DNA of 64,000 nt from Ecdyonurus torrentis (GCA_949318235.1 OX439129.1:3410001-3474000); one strand, 5' to 3'. Counted from the first letter of the stretch, positions 25,701 to 37,590 are shown. Notes: generated by a model from the sequence alone, not told the origin. Translations and numbers: made by a program.

Positions 25701-28271
25701 CAAACCGCAAGCCTGTAGCTTTATAAGTTTCGATGATATCATCAGAAATCGTATTCTTAGTCTGAAAACTACGTTGAGAAAGCACTGAGATTCTCTATAA
25801 CTGCGAAAGTTTGCATTGAAGCGATTAAGGTGTAATAAACTTTTCTTTGCAAGTCTCTTAGTCCTACATTTTAGTTCAAACCGCAAGCCTGTAGCTTTAT
25901 AAGTTTCGATGATATCATCAAAAATCTTATTCGCAGTCTGAAAGTACGATGAGAAAGCACTGTGATTTCCAATAACTGCGAAAATTTGCATTGGAGCGAT
26001 TAAGGTGTAATTAACTTTTCTTTGCAAGTCTGTTAGTCCTACATTTTAGTTCAAACCGCAAGCCTGTAGCTTTATTAGTTTCGGAGATATCATCAAAAAT
26101 CGTATTCACAGTCTGAAAAGTACGATGAGAAAGCACTGAGATTCTCTATAACCGCGAAAGTTTGCATTGGAGCGATTAAGGTGTAATAACCTTTTCTTTG
26201 CAAGCCTGTAAGTCCTACATTATAGTTAAAACCACAAGCCTGTAGCTTTATTAGTTTCGGAGATATTATCAAAATTCGTATCCACAGTCTGAAAAGTACA
26301 ATCAGAAAGCACTGAGATTCTCTATAACTGCGAAAGTTTGCATTGAAGCGATTAAGGTGTAATAACCTTTTTCTTTGCAAGTCTGTTAGTCCTACATTTA
26401 AGTTCAAACCGCAAGCCTGTAGCTTTATTAGTTTCGGAGATATCATCAAAAATCTTATTCGCAGTCTAAAAAGTACTATGAGAAAGCACTGAGATTCTCT
26501 ATAACTGCGAAAGTTTGCATTGTAGCGAAAAAGGTGTTATAACCTTTTCTTTGCAAGTCTAATAGTTCTACATTTAAGTTCAAACCGCAAGCCTGTAGGT
26601 TTACTAGATTCGGAGATATCATCAAAATTCGTATTCACAGTCTGAAAAGTACGACGAGAAAGCACTGAGGTTTTCTATAACTGCGAAAGTTTGCATTGGA
26701 GCGATTAAGTTGTAATAACCTTTTCATTGCAAGTCTGTTAGTTTTACATTTCAGTTCAAACCGCATGCCTGTAGCTTTATTAGTTTCAAAGATATCTTTA
26801 AAAATCGTATTCTTAGTCTGAAAATTACGTTGAGAAAGCACTGAGATTCTCTATAACTGCAAAAGTTTGCATTGGAGCGATTAAGGTGTTATGACCTTTT
26901 CTTTGCAAGTCTGTTAGTCCTACATTTTAGTTCAAACCGCAAACCTGTAGCTTTTTTAGTTTCAGAGAAATCATCAAAAATCGTATTCACAGTCTGAAAA
27001 GTACGATGAGAAAGCACTGTGATTTCCAATAACTGCGAAAGTTTGCATTGGAGCGATTAAGGTGTAATTAATTTTTCTTTGCAAGTCTGTAAGTCTTAAA
27101 TTTAAGTTCAAATCGCAAGTCTGTAGCTTTATTAGTTTCGGAGATATTATAAAAAATCGTATTCACAGTCTTAAAAGTACGTAGAGAAAGCTCTGAGATT
27201 CTCTATTACGGCGAAAGTTTAAATTGGAGCGATTAAGGTAAAATAACCTTTTCTTTGCAAGTCTGTTAGTCCTACATTTTAGTTAAAACCACAAGCCTGT
27301 AGCTTTATTAGTTTCGGAGATATTATCAAAAATCGTATTTACATTCTAAAAAGAACGATGAGAAAGCACTGAGATTCTCTATAACTGCGAAAGTTTGCAT
27401 TGGAGCGATTAAGGTGTAATAAACTTTTCTATGCAAGTCTGTTAGTCCCACATTTTAGTGTAAGCCGCAAGTCTGTAGCTTTATTAGTTTCGTAGATATG
27501 ATCAGAAATCGTATATACAGTCTGAAAAAAACGATGAGAAAGTACTGATATTCTCTATAACTGCAAAAGTTTGCATTTGAGCGATTAAGGTGTAATGACC
27601 TTTTCTTTGCAAGTCTGTTAGTACTACATTTAAATCAAACCGCAAGCCTGTAGCTGTACTAGTTTCGGAGATATCATCAAAAATCGTATTCACAGTCTGA
27701 AAAGTACGACGAGAAAGCACTGAGGTTTTCTATAACTGCGAAAGTTTGCATTGGAGCGAATAAGGTGTTATTACCTTTTTTTTGCAAGTCTGTTAGTCCT
27801 ACATTTCAGTTCAAACCGCATGCCTGTAGCTTTATTAGTTTCAAAGATATCATCAGAAATCGTATTCTTAGTCTGAAAACTACGTTGAGAAAGCACTGAG
27901 ATTCTCTATAACTGCGAAAGTTTGCATTGAAGTTATTAAGGTGTAATAAACTTTTCTTTGCAAGTCTGTAAGTCCTAAATTTAAGTTCAAATCGCAAGTC
28001 TGTAGCTTTATTAGTTTCGGAGATATCATCAAAAATCGTATTCACAGTCTGAAAAGTACGATGATAAAGCACTGTGATTTCCAATAACTGCGAAAATTTG
28101 CATTGGAGCGATTAAGGTGTAATTAACTTTTCTTTGCAAGTCTGTAAGTCCTAAATTTAAGTTCAAATCGCAAGTCTGTAGCTTTATTAGTTTCGGAGAT
28201 ATCATCAAAAATCGTATTCACAGTCTGAAAAGTACGATGATAAAGCACTGAGATTCTCTATAACCGCGAAA
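22740..28271. repeat. Displaced 19-monomer duplication (offset 3341 bp)
   Basis: About 22740-24930 recurs at about 26081-28271. Landmarks at 22752, 23294, 24161 and 24465 reappear at 26093, 26635, 27502 and 27806, always 3341 bp (19 monomers) later. The shared private variants 'ctgtaggtttactagattcgg' and 'gaagttattaagg' support a recent event. The interval 24930-26080 is not itself a repeat of what follows 28271, so this is a duplication with an intervening, otherwise arranged stretch. Confidence 0.85.
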
Positions 28272-30838
28272 GTTTGCAATGGAGCGATTAAGGTGTTATA
28301 ACCTTTTCTCTGCAAGTCTGTTAGTCCTACATTTTAGTTCAAACCGCAAGCCTGTAGCTTTATTAGTTTCGGAGATATCATCAAAAATCGTATTCACAGT
28401 CTGAAAAGTACGATGAGAAAGCACTGAGATTCTCTTTAACCGCGAAAGTTTGCATTGGAGCGATTAAGGTGTAATAACCTTTTCTTTGCAAGCCTGTAAG
28501 TCCTCCATTATAGTTAAAACCACAAGCCTGTAGCTTTATTAGTTTCGGAGATATTATCAAAATTCGTATCCACAGTCTGAAAAGTACAATCAGAAAGCAC
28601 TGAGATTCTCTTGATTGCAAAAGTTTGCATTGGAGCGATTAAGGTGTAATAACTTTTTCTTTGCAAGTCTGTTAGTCCTACAGTTTAGTTCAAACCGCAA
28701 GCCTGTAGCTTTATTAGTTTCGGAGATATCATCAAAATTCGTATCCACAGTCTAAAAAGTACGATCAGAAAGCACTGAGATTTTCTAGAACTGCGAGAGT
28801 TTGCATTGGAGCGATTAAGGTGTAATAACCTTTTTCTTTGCAAGTCTGTTAGTCCTACATTTTAGTTCAAACCGCAAGCCTGTAGCTTTATTAGTTTCGG
28901 AGATATCATCAAAAATCTTATTCGCAGTCTAAAAAGTACTATGATAAAGCACTGAGATTCTCTATAACTGCGAAAGTTTGCATTGTAGCGAAAAAGGTGT
29001 TATAACCTTTTCTTTGCAAGTCTAATAGTCCTACATTTAAGTTCAAACCGCAAGCCTGTAGCTTTACTAGTTTCGGAGTTATCATCAAAATTCGTATTCA
29101 CGGTCTGAAAAGTACGACGAGAAAGCACTGAGGTTTTCTATAACTGCGAAAGTTTGCATTGGAGCGATTAAGTTGTAATAACCTTTTCATTGCAAGTCTG
29201 TTAGTTTTACATTTCAGTTCAAACCGCATGCCTGTAGCTTTATTAGTTTCAAAGATATCTTTAAAAATCGTATTCTTAGTCTGAAAATTTGTTGAGAAAG
29301 CACTGAGATTCTCTATAACTGCAAAAGTTTGCATTGGAGCGATTAAGGTGTAATGACCTTTTCTTTGCAAGTCTGTTAGTCCTACCTTTTAGTTCAAACC
29401 GCAAACCTGTAGCTTTTTTAGTTTTAGAGAAATCATCAAAAATCGTATTCACAGTCTGAAAAGTACGATGAGAAAGCACTGTGATTTCCAATAACTGCGA
29501 AAGTTTGTATTGGAGCGATTAAGGTGTAATTAATTTTTTTTTGCAAGTCTGTAAGTCCTAAATTTAAGTTCAAATCGCAAGTGTGTAGCTTTATTAGTTT
29601 CGGAGATATTATCAAAAATCGTATTCACAGTCTGAAAAGTACGTAGAGAAAGCTCTGAGATTCTCTATTACGGCGAAAGTTTAAATTGGAGCGATTAAGG
29701 TAAAATAACCTTTCATTTGCAAGTCTGTTAGTCCTACATTTTAGTTAAAACCACAAGCCTGTAGCTTTATTAGTTTCGGAGATATTATCAAAAATCGTAT
29801 TTACATTCTGAAAAGAACGATGAGAAAGCACTGAGATTCTCTATAACTGCGAAAGTTTGCATTGGAGCGATTAAGGTGTAATAAACTTTTCTATGCAAGT
29901 CTGTTAGTCCTACCTTTTAGTTCAAACCGCAAGTCTGTAGCTTTTTTAGTTTCGTAGATATGATCAGAAATCGTATATACAGTCTGAAAAAAACGATGAG
30001 AAAGCACTGATATTCTCTATAACTGCAAAAGTTTGCATTTGAGCGATTAAGGTGTAATGACCTTTTCTTTGCAAGTCTGTTAGTACTACATTTAAATCAA
30101 ACCGCAAGCCTGTAGCTGTACTAGTTTCGGAGATATCATCAAAAATCGTATTCACAGTCTGAAAAGTACGACGAGAAAGCACTGAGGTTTTCTATAACTG
30201 CGAAAGTTTGCATTGGAGCGAATAAGGTGTTATTACCTTTTTTTTGCAAGTCTCTTAGTCCTACATTTTAGTTCAAACCGCAAGCCTGTAGCTTTATAAG
30301 TTTCGATGATATCATCAAAAATCTTATTCGCAGTCTAAAAAGTACGATGAGAAAGCACTGAGATTCTCTATAACTGCGAAAGTTTGCATTGTAGCGATTA
30401 AGGTGTAAAAACCCTTTTCTTTGGAAGTCTGGCAGTCCTACATTTTAGTTCAATCCGCAAACCTGTAGCTTTTTTAGTTTCAGAGATATCATCAAAAATC
30501 GTATTCACAGTCTGAAAAGTACGATGAGAAAGCACTGAGATTTCCAATAACTGCGAAAATTTGCATTGGAGCGATTAAGGTGTAATAACCTTTTTCTTTG
30601 CAAGTCTGTTAGTCCTACATTTTAGTTCAAACCGCAAGCCTGTAGCTTTATTAGTTTCGGAGATATCATCAAAAATCTTATTCGCAGTCTAAAAAGTACT
30701 ATGAGAAAGCACTGAGATTCTCTATAACTGCGAAAGTTTGCATTGTAGCGATTAAGGTGTTATAACCTTTTCTTTGCAAGTCTAATAGTCCTACATTTAA
30801 GTTCAAACCGCAAGCCTGTAGCTTTACTAGTTTCGTAG

Positions 30839-30842
30839 ATAT
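30839..30842. repeat. Left target-site duplication of LTR element (ATAT)
   Basis: ATAT lies just left of the 5' LTR and again at 40144-40147 just right of the 3' LTR. Removing the element and one ATAT restores 'gtagatatcatcaaaattcg', which is exactly the sequence of the first-copy locus around 2168-2171. A 4-bp duplication fits a Ty3/gypsy-type integrase. Confidence 0.93.
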
Positions 30843-31168
30843 TGTCACGAAAGGAGGTTTATTTACATAATTAAGATATATTTCCATAAATCATAACACT
30901 CTGTAAACGCGTGCCATGTACCAGCATCTATAGGACATTGAAGCAGCTGACTTCTTTTGTATCAAATACTTAAGTACCCTTATATTGGGACCTTATGTCA
31001 TGCTTCGGCACCTGTACGTGGTAATAAGACACCACTTTAATTATGAGCAAGTACATTCAAGTTAGTTGATTAACGTATCAGCAGCTGTTTTTATCTTGAC
31101 TAAGGGATGACTACCCGCATGATGCTGCCCAATGTCTAATTCTTGCCATATGCCTTTGTAAATGTCAC

Positions 31169-31193
31169 GACGTCATGGTTCAACTTATATAAA
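31169..31193 (+). promoter_or_regulatory. LTR promoter: GACGTCA site and TATA box
   Basis: A TATA box, TATATAAA, lies at 31186-31193. A CRE/ATF-like GACGTCA lies just upstream at 31169-31175. Downstream is a short CACTCACTCACTC-rich stretch where transcription could begin. The same sites lie 8502 bp downstream in the 3' LTR. The placement fits a U3/R boundary, though no start site can be read directly. Confidence 0.6.
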
Positions 31194-31609
31194 AACCCAA
31201 TACAGTTTTAAGGGAGGATCACTCGATCACTCACTCACTCTCTCTCGCACGGGCTCTCTTACTCTTTGGATCGCACTCGCATACACACCACACGCCCACG
31301 CTGGCGGACTTGATCATCCATGTTTAGTTTATCACTGGGTGTACAGTTATCTTAACTAACCTAAGGACATGCCGGTCCTTATTTAACTTGAACTTAGGCT
31401 GAACCATGGCTGAAATGACATCGCTATAAGAATAATCATGTAAGTAATGTATTTTGACTTTATTTAAAACCCCAATTATAATTATACAAAACTAACTTCG
31501 TGTTGTCATGTTATCATTTATTACCTATCAATCACCCCCTTACTAGCTTATTAGACCAGGCAGGTCAAGATCCCTGTCCACTTGTGTACAAATTATATAA
31601 GAATTTACT

Positions 31610-31615
31610 AATAAA
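31610..31615 (+). promoter_or_regulatory. LTR polyadenylation signal AATAAA
   Basis: AATAAA lies 26 bases before the LTR end, and its functional copy would be at 40112-40117 in the 3' LTR. The position near the end of the LTR implies a short U5. Inferred from the motif and its position only. Confidence 0.5.
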
Positions 31616-31645
31616 TAGGACTAGCGTACACAAGCGTGACAAATA

Positions 31646-31663
31646 TGGTGGAGACGCCGATTC
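31646..31663 (+). promoter_or_regulatory. Probable tRNA primer-binding site
   Basis: TGGTGGAGACGCCGATTC starts four bases after the 5' LTR. A PBS starts with TGG, the complement of the tRNA CCA end, and normally lies within a few bases of the LTR. I could not assign the tRNA by eye. Confidence 0.6.
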
Positions 31664-31997
31664 TTTCACCCACGGTCCAGTCTTTAGATAGAATTGAATA
31701 AATTTTGAGTTTGAAATATAAGTATATTTAAATAATTGAAACAAAAAAGCAAAAAAATGCATTGATTATAATTTATAATAATTTTTTAAATATTATTTTA
31801 TAATGGTTTCCTGTCAATCATAATCGTATAAAAAAAAAGTAATAAAAGTAACAATAATATTTAAACCATAATCAAAGAAACGATAACAAAATAAATTAAA
31901 TTAATAATACAACAGTCCGAAGAGTGATATTTAGTTATTCTGAATTATACCTAAATTACAATTTTTTTTTATTCTTTGTTAAAAAAAAAAAACTATA
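31664..31997 (+). other. Leader between PBS and gag
   Basis: About 330 bp, GC-richer for the first 25 bases and then strongly AT-rich with A and T runs. No gene is visible. The minus-strand open frame at 31565-31762 straddles the LTR end and is a shadow. Confidence 0.6.
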
Positions 31998-32684
31998 ATG
32001 GATTACAAAGTAACATTTATTTGTGGTTTGGTAACAATGAAATTGAATCCGGGAAAATTTTCGGGAAATTCAAGTGAGGATGTAAATGATTTCATAACTT
32101 GTTTTGAACGCGCTTGTAAAGTAAATGGATGGACGAAAGATGCAGATAAAATCCTATATTTACCCTGCTTTCTTTGTGGTTCTGCGATAATGTGGTACGA
32201 AAATTATGAGGCGGAAAGAGCTAGCGCTGCCGTAAAAGACATACTCACGTATACAGTTTTGAAAAATGACTTAGTAAATGTTTTTGAACCTAAAACATCG
32301 GTTGAAATTTCTGAATTAATATTACGTGATAGAATTCAAGGAGAAAATGAAACAGTTGAGAGTTACTTTCAATCAATTATAAAATTGTGTAGTCTTGTTA
32401 ATCCCGAAATAAAAGAGGAAGATCGTATCCGACATTTATTACATGGATTAAATAAGAAAATCATTAAAGATGTTGCATTATCGACAAATAATACAGTTTT
32501 AGATGTGTTAGCAAACGTGCGACGTGTCGAAAGAGCAGTGGCTTTAACACATGAGGAGTCATTTAACGTTAAAAATACTGCACAAAAAGAAGCAGAAGAA
32601 CTTAAAGAAACTGCAAGTGCAATTAAGAAAATTGTTGCTAAATTTGCTGAATTTTCGCATATAACTTTCAATAATCTATACTAG
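31998..32684 (+). CDS. gag: Retrotransposon Gag (capsid-type) protein
   Basis: Open frame of 228 codons whose protein has the layout of the Retrotrans_gag family, the capsid-like domain of Ty3/gypsy elements that assembles particles around the element RNA. Visible family features are a LNPGKFSG opening (about residues 16-23), an F-x-x-x-F-E-R-A helix (about 32-40), NGW, a small-residue segment before WYENY (about 70-75), then LKNDLVNVFEP, LRDRIQGENETVESYF (about 110-128), LCSLVNPEIKEEDRIRHLLHGL and a K/E-rich helix near the end that may form a coiled coil. Translation may begin at the first Met or at Met14 (32037), which is nearer the conserved start. The frame ends before any CCHC zinc knuckle, which many gypsy Gags carry, so it may be C-terminally truncated. 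No protease or RT follows in any frame I checked. It is the only convincing coding gene in the window. Family-level call is firm; the lineage is not. Confidence 0.85.
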   Translation: MDYKVTFICGLVTMKLNPGKFSGNSSEDVNDFITCFERACKVNGWTKDADKILYLPCFLCGSAIMWYENYEAERASAAVKDILTYTVLKNDLVNVFEPKTSVEISELILRDRIQGENETVESYFQSIIKLCSLVNPEIKEEDRIRHLLHGLNKKIIKDVALSTNNTVLDVLANVRRVERAVALTHEESFNVKNTAQKEAEELKETASAIKKIVAKFAEFSHITFNNLY

Positions 32685-33230
32685 AAAAAATAATTATTTT
32701 ATTTATTTTATAGACGCAAAATTTATAATTAATCTCGAGTTGAAAAAAAAAGAAAAAATAATAATAATAATAATGTTTATTAAAACCCTGAAAGTATAAA
32801 TTCAATTATAGTATTGAAAAAAAAGTTAATGTTTTATGCCTTAAAAAAAAAATAATAATTATAGTGTAGTATTAAAAAAAAAAAATTTTAAAAATAATGC
32901 AGTTTGTTTGTATTTTTTAGGAAAATAATATTCTATTAGAAAATATTAATCTAAAATTAAAATGTCTATAAATATAAAATAAAAATAGAATCAAATTTCT
33001 AAGATGATAAAATTAAACTCATGTTTAAAATTAAGATAAAATAAAATCTTATATTGAATTAAACACTATAAAAAGAAAAAAACATTATTCAAAGTAACTT
33101 TAGGGTTTAAGCATATTATATTATTTCATTCAAGTAATGATGTAAAATAAATAAATAAAATAATATAATTTTTAGGTACGCAGTAAATTTAAAATAAAAT
33201 ATTTTTATTTGAACATTTTTAAATGCTTAA

Positions 33231-33434
33231 GTTTATTTAAATAGACGAATTACAAGGAGAAAAACAGAAACTGCGAAAAAGGAGAGAAATAATGATTTTA
33301 AATCCGAAATCTGTAATGAGAAAAAAAATAAAGGTTATTTAGATGCGGTTCTTGTCAATAAAATGAAAACACTTTGTGACCGACCGGATTGGAAACCATT
33401 ACAAAATATTTATTCAATTTTCAGATTAGTATAA
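33231..33434 (+). other. 67-codon open segment, unidentified
   Basis: Frame open from 33231 to the TAA at 33432-33434, without a clear start Met. The peptide is not low-complexity throughout: a K/R-rich first half, then a part with the words YLDAVLVNKMKTLCDRPDWK. It lies 550 bp after gag in an AT-rich setting where stops are frequent. It could be a remnant of the gag 3' end or of captured sequence, or chance. I do not recognise it. Confidence 0.22.
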
Positions 33435-34670
33435 CCTTAACAATATTAATAATGTTTACAGAAGAAAATTGTTTTAATTACATTTTTAAAAATAAAATTG
33501 CTTATAATAAAAATGTAAAGTACGAATAGAAAGTTGTGTAAAGAAAAAAAAATAATAATAATAAAAAATAACATTATTTGAATAAAAGTTTATAAAAATA
33601 TTCTAACGTTACAAAAAAGCCGGTTTGGCTTGTTATTTGTTTGATTTCAGATGCTGTACCAGGGTAAGCAGAAATCGCGAATAAATTTAGTAGTTGTCGA
33701 GCAGGCTAATATTTTAAAATCTTGATAATTTTCTTAGACGAATGCAAAAAGATTTTTGAATTGTGTTGCTCTTGTCGATAAAATAATTGTTGTCACAACG
33801 AAATTATGAGATTGCTAGTCTTATAGTTTTCATTTAACCAACTGTATAGGATCGCACAGTTGCAGTGGTTCGAGCTCAATTTTATTACAAGTAATAAAAG
33901 ATGTAATAATTAAAGAATTAAATTAAATTTTGAATTCTATAAAGAAATAGAATAATTTGAATACTTATTTATGTATTACTTATGCGAAAAGTATGAATAC
34001 AATAATGAATAATAATAAAATACTGGCTTAAAAATGAATGATAAAGAATAAATAAATAAATATTATACCAAGTAAAAATAATTTTAAATAAAATAATAGT
34101 TAACGCGTTTGTGAATTGAAGGAAAAAAAAAGAGTAAATAACTGAATTGAAATAAAAGAAGAATTAAGAAATTATAATAAATTGATTAAAAATATGATAA
34201 TGATAAAAATAATATGTAGAAGTAAATAAATAGATATATAAGAGAAAAATGAATAAACTGAAATCAAATAAGATATGGAAATTAAATAGTTATAAAAAAA
34301 AAAGTTAAAGGAAATTAGCACTATTTAACTTAATAAACATATACGTATATGAAGGGAGAAATATGTGCGTACATATTTACCTAGGCTTTTAAATTAAGAC
34401 AGTGAAAATAATAATTGTTATGGCTAGAAGAAAAAACGTATGCCTACAAATAATATAAAATGTTAAAAGAAAACATGGGAGAAAAAAATATAATGAATAT
34501 AACTAAAATTTAAAATGTTCTTTAAAGAATTAATACAAATAATGAAAAAAATATATATTATAATAACATAAATAATAGTGGCATTAATGTTAACAAGTAT
34601 TTAGGATTTTATAATTATAAAAATGGTTAAATATATGAAAATAAAAATAACAAACATCTAGCTGTCAGGT

Positions 34671-34694
34671 AAAAAAAAAAAAAAAAAAAAAAAA
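34671..34694 (+). repeat. 24-base poly(A) run
   Basis: Uninterrupted A from 34671 to 34694, followed by GAAAGAG and more A. It is the longest homopolymer I saw in the window and precedes a GC-richer island at 34720-34860. It could mark the tail of an inserted retroposon, but no target duplication was seen. Confidence 0.6.
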
Positions 34695-35101
34695 GAAAGA
34701 GAAAAAAAAAACTTTTGAAGTTCATTTGATCCGCGCGGGTATCTAATCGAAATAAAATCGCGTCGTGTTGTATAAGGGAAGCATGCACCCGTAGTATAAC
34801 AAATCGACTACCGATATGAACTGAGAAGTGTTGTAGATTTTTAAATTTACAGCAGTGAATTTAACAGAATTAATTTAAAGAAATATAACTAAGAAAAATA
34901 TAATTATAAATAACAATGCATTGAAATAAAATTTGAAGTACGAAATATGAAAATAAAATTTATGATAATAAATTAATAAAGTAAATGTTAATTTATAAAA
35001 TATAAGTAACTAAATAAAATAATAATAATGAAAAAAAAATATATAATATGAAAAATAATAAAAGTATTACGGTATAGATAAATAAAACTAATGAATAATA
35101 G

Positions 35102-35311
35102 AGATGTTTTAAAAATATTGAATACTATGGCCAAAAGTATATTATTGAAGCAAATTTTAAAGTTTTATATGCAAGAAATCTATATCCAGAAATAAGCACT
35201 TTTTACGGGTTCGCTGATTTAATGATGACAAAAATATTAAATATAATTATACATTACAATATTGACAACAATTTAAAAGAGCAAATATTAAACACATTTT
35301 ATAAATATTAG
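35102..35311 (+). other. 69-codon open segment, unidentified
   Basis: Open from 35102 to the TAG at 35309-35311, preceded in frame by a TAG at 35099. The peptide has mixed composition, with words such as EYYGQKYIIEANFKVLYARN and FYGFADLMMTKIL, unlike the lysine/asparagine/isoleucine strings of the surrounding frames. The first in-frame Met comes late. It looks like a piece of a former coding exon, but I recognise no family and it could be chance. Confidence 0.25.
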
Positions 35312-36829
35312 TTATGCTTGCGCGACGTTTATTTAAATTTATTGTAACAATGAAAAAAAAATATTTATTTTGTTTTTTAAGTAATAATAATAAAGAATAA
35401 ATAAATTATATATATTTTATTATAGGAAGGCTATTCATCGAGTTTAAAGATTGAAAACAGTAACACAACGTAATTTTGCAAAACAAAATTTACTACGTAA
35501 ATTCTGGTTATTAATAAAGCAGAAAAAACGCAAATAAGGATAGATAAATAGTAATTTTAAAAATAAAATTGCTTTTGTAAAGAAAAAAAAACTAAATTAG
35601 AAAAAATGTATTTTGCTATACGAAGTAAAAACGAAAAAGTAATTGTATCTTTAACAATAATAATAAAAATATTAAAATAATAGTATAATGCTGAATTATT
35701 ATTAAGTTGGGTTTAAAATAAAATATAACTATTTCAATTAAGTCAATACATTTTTCATATTAGTTTAAATTATTTACAAATTTAGAGGATTTAAATTAAA
35801 ATGAAAAAAAAAACTATTTTATAATTACTTAGTTGAAATTAATTCAATTATTGATTTTTTTATATCGTAAATATTACTACAATTTTTAACATTAAACAAA
35901 TAAAAAATAACACAATAGTTAACAATAATAATAATTTTTCAAATTCAATATTATATTATTGAATATTTGCGATGCAATTTAGTTTTTTTTATATTGAGGG
36001 AAATGTATAATACAAATTATCCAAAATTTTAAATTAAATAATGTATTATTTCAATAAAAAAAATTAATATAACAATTTATGTATTATAATAATAATAAAA
36101 ATAATAAAAAAAAAATTGTATTTGTTACAACTTAAAATAATTTGAAATAATATTGACAAAAATTATAATATTAAGAATAAGAATATTTTTATTTAAAATA
36201 AAATTGTCATGTTAATTTTATAAGTTTCTTACTATTTCTTTTTTACAAAAAAAAATACTATATATAGTGTTATTATTTGTTTCATTCAGAAAAAAAAAAC
36301 AATAATTGTTGTTTATAATGTAAAAATTAATATGCTTAAAATTAATCATTGCGTAGGAACTATGTAAATTGTATCCTGCATGGATATGTATCCTGCTTAA
36401 AATCTTCAAAGACAAAACCAGTAATTTTTACTTAATATGATTTGTTAAATGAAATTATTGTTTAAATTTTTAAAATAATTGACAAAAAAAAAGAAAAAAA
36501 AAGAAAGAGTATGTTTTTTTTTGACACATTTATAATGAGGAAATAGAATATAAAAATCGCAACATTACCAAAAAAAATAAAATATTATAAATAATTATTT
36601 GAACTGTTTAAAATGCAACAAAAAAAAAATAAAGAAAAATACCAATCAAAAATATTGTTAAATATAATACAAATAAAAGATATAATCTTGAAATATATTG
36701 TTTCAATTTTGTTTTTCATATTCAAAAAAAAAGTGAATATATTGTAAAAATTAATAATAAAATTGTTTATAAATTACGATGCGTTTAAATGCATATTTGA
36801 AATGCTGAATATACACAAAATTTCTCTTA

Positions 36830-37590
36830 ATTATAATTCCCACCTACTCCCCTTAATAACCATATCAAAATCATAATTCTGCAGTTTTCTGTGATTATCA
36901 ACATACCAACTTCTTCGAAACTGAGTGTCAGTTTTTTGAACTCAAAAACAGCAGAACTACTTTTGTGTTCCTAATATTTATGTTAGTGAAAAAAATTATA
37001 AAAAAAAAAATAACTCTACATGTATTAATCTCGTATCAGAAAAAATGCATTGTGTTAATAATAAAAATACCTTATTCTAACAGTGAAAAAGGTGTTTCAT
37101 AACATCAATATTGAACTGACCAGTACTTATTTGCTTTACTATGCTGTCGTTATAAAACCTAAAGTGTTTCAACTGTGAAACTTGAAGACTGCATTTTCAT
37201 AGTTTTGTGTAGCTCAACGAAAACTTTCAATCACAAAAAGTGCAATAATTGCTACGCATCTACATTACACTATATAAGTTTTCTCCTAGTTCTCGACAGT
37301 GGAAGTATTACAGCTCATCAGCTCATCTGTGTAAATTATTAATTCATGATTGGTTCATTAATAAGTAAAATGTGAACTAAATTTGAAATACAACACAGCA
37401 TTTGGATGATACAAACAACGAAACCAAACTCCATGCAGTGCTACTATGTCACAAAAGCAAAAGAGGAAGACAAGAAGAAACAGAATTGAACTGTCCGAGG
37501 CAGTTTAAATTATAGTGACATCAGTTGTTACAACATGATTCAAAGTGAATTTGTACAAATTCATAAAATTCAAGATTTTGCAGAAAAACA
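36830..37590 (+). other. Less AT-rich island with TATA box and two short ORFs
   Basis: About 760 bp of ordinary-looking sequence inside the AT-rich interior. A TATA box, TATATAAG, lies at 37271-37278. Downstream are two short Met-started frames: one near 37447 of about 20 codons, rich in K/R/Q, and one near 37534 of about 22 codons in another frame. The arrangement resembles a pol II promoter with a 5' leader, perhaps captured host sequence. No family is recognised and function is unproven. Confidence 0.35.

Larger units (their letters stand above)
1..30842. repeat. 176-bp satellite array, left segment
   Basis: Head-to-tail tandem array of an AT-rich monomer of about 176 bp. The landmark 'tagtcc' falls at 1, 177, 352 and so on. 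Landmarks shared by nearly all monomers are GTTAGTCCTACATTTTAG, CAAACCGCAAGCCTGTAGC, TTTCGGAGATATCATC, CACAGTCTGAAAAGTACGA, GAAAGCACTGAGATTCTC and GCGATTAAGGTGTAATAACC. All monomers share one orientation and I saw no inversion. Monomers differ from each other far more than HOR copies do. Open frames of 60-120 codons occur on the minus strand, but 176 is not a multiple of 3, so frame is lost from monomer to monomer and the same peptides recur only because the DNA recurs. I therefore call no genes here. I saw no 17-bp CENP-B-box-like motif. A centromeric or pericentromeric location is inferred from the structure alone. Confidence 0.97.
30843..31641 (+). repeat. 5' long terminal repeat (799 bp)
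   Basis: Starts TGTCACGAAAGG and ends AAGCGTGACA, with TG...CA ends inside a short inverted TGTCAC/GTGACA. It recurs at 39345-40143, 8502 bp downstream, with three substitutions and no indels. It is less AT-rich than the interior and carries the element's likely promoter and polyadenylation signal. The open frames within it at 31162-31359 and 31500-31691 recur or are cut off in the 3' LTR and are not genes. Confidence 0.95.

Noticed and set aside
1..30842. CRISPR-like array
   Set aside because: The repeat is a long contiguous 176-bp monomer without unique spacers, in a eukaryotic setting.
31162..31691. Plus-strand open frames in the 5' LTR (also at 39664 and 40002)
   Set aside because: They lie in both LTRs within promoter and leader sequence, one is cut at the LTR end, and the composition is that of simple CACTC repeats.
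32369..32671. Minus-strand open frame of 100 codons opposite gag
   Set aside because: A shadow of the gag frame with no features of its own.
33640..33675. Possible mini-exon flanked by TTTCAG and GGTAAG
   Set aside because: Splice-like words are common by chance in AT-rich DNA, and no flanking coding frame supports it.
33862..33880. tRNA B-box-like GGTTCGAGCTC
   Set aside because: It departs from the B-box consensus at its end, and no A box or cloverleaf lies at the right distance.
36218..36415. Minus-strand frame of 65 codons in the AT-rich interior
   Set aside because: It is low-complexity AT-driven sequence rich in N, I and F, with no recognisable domain.
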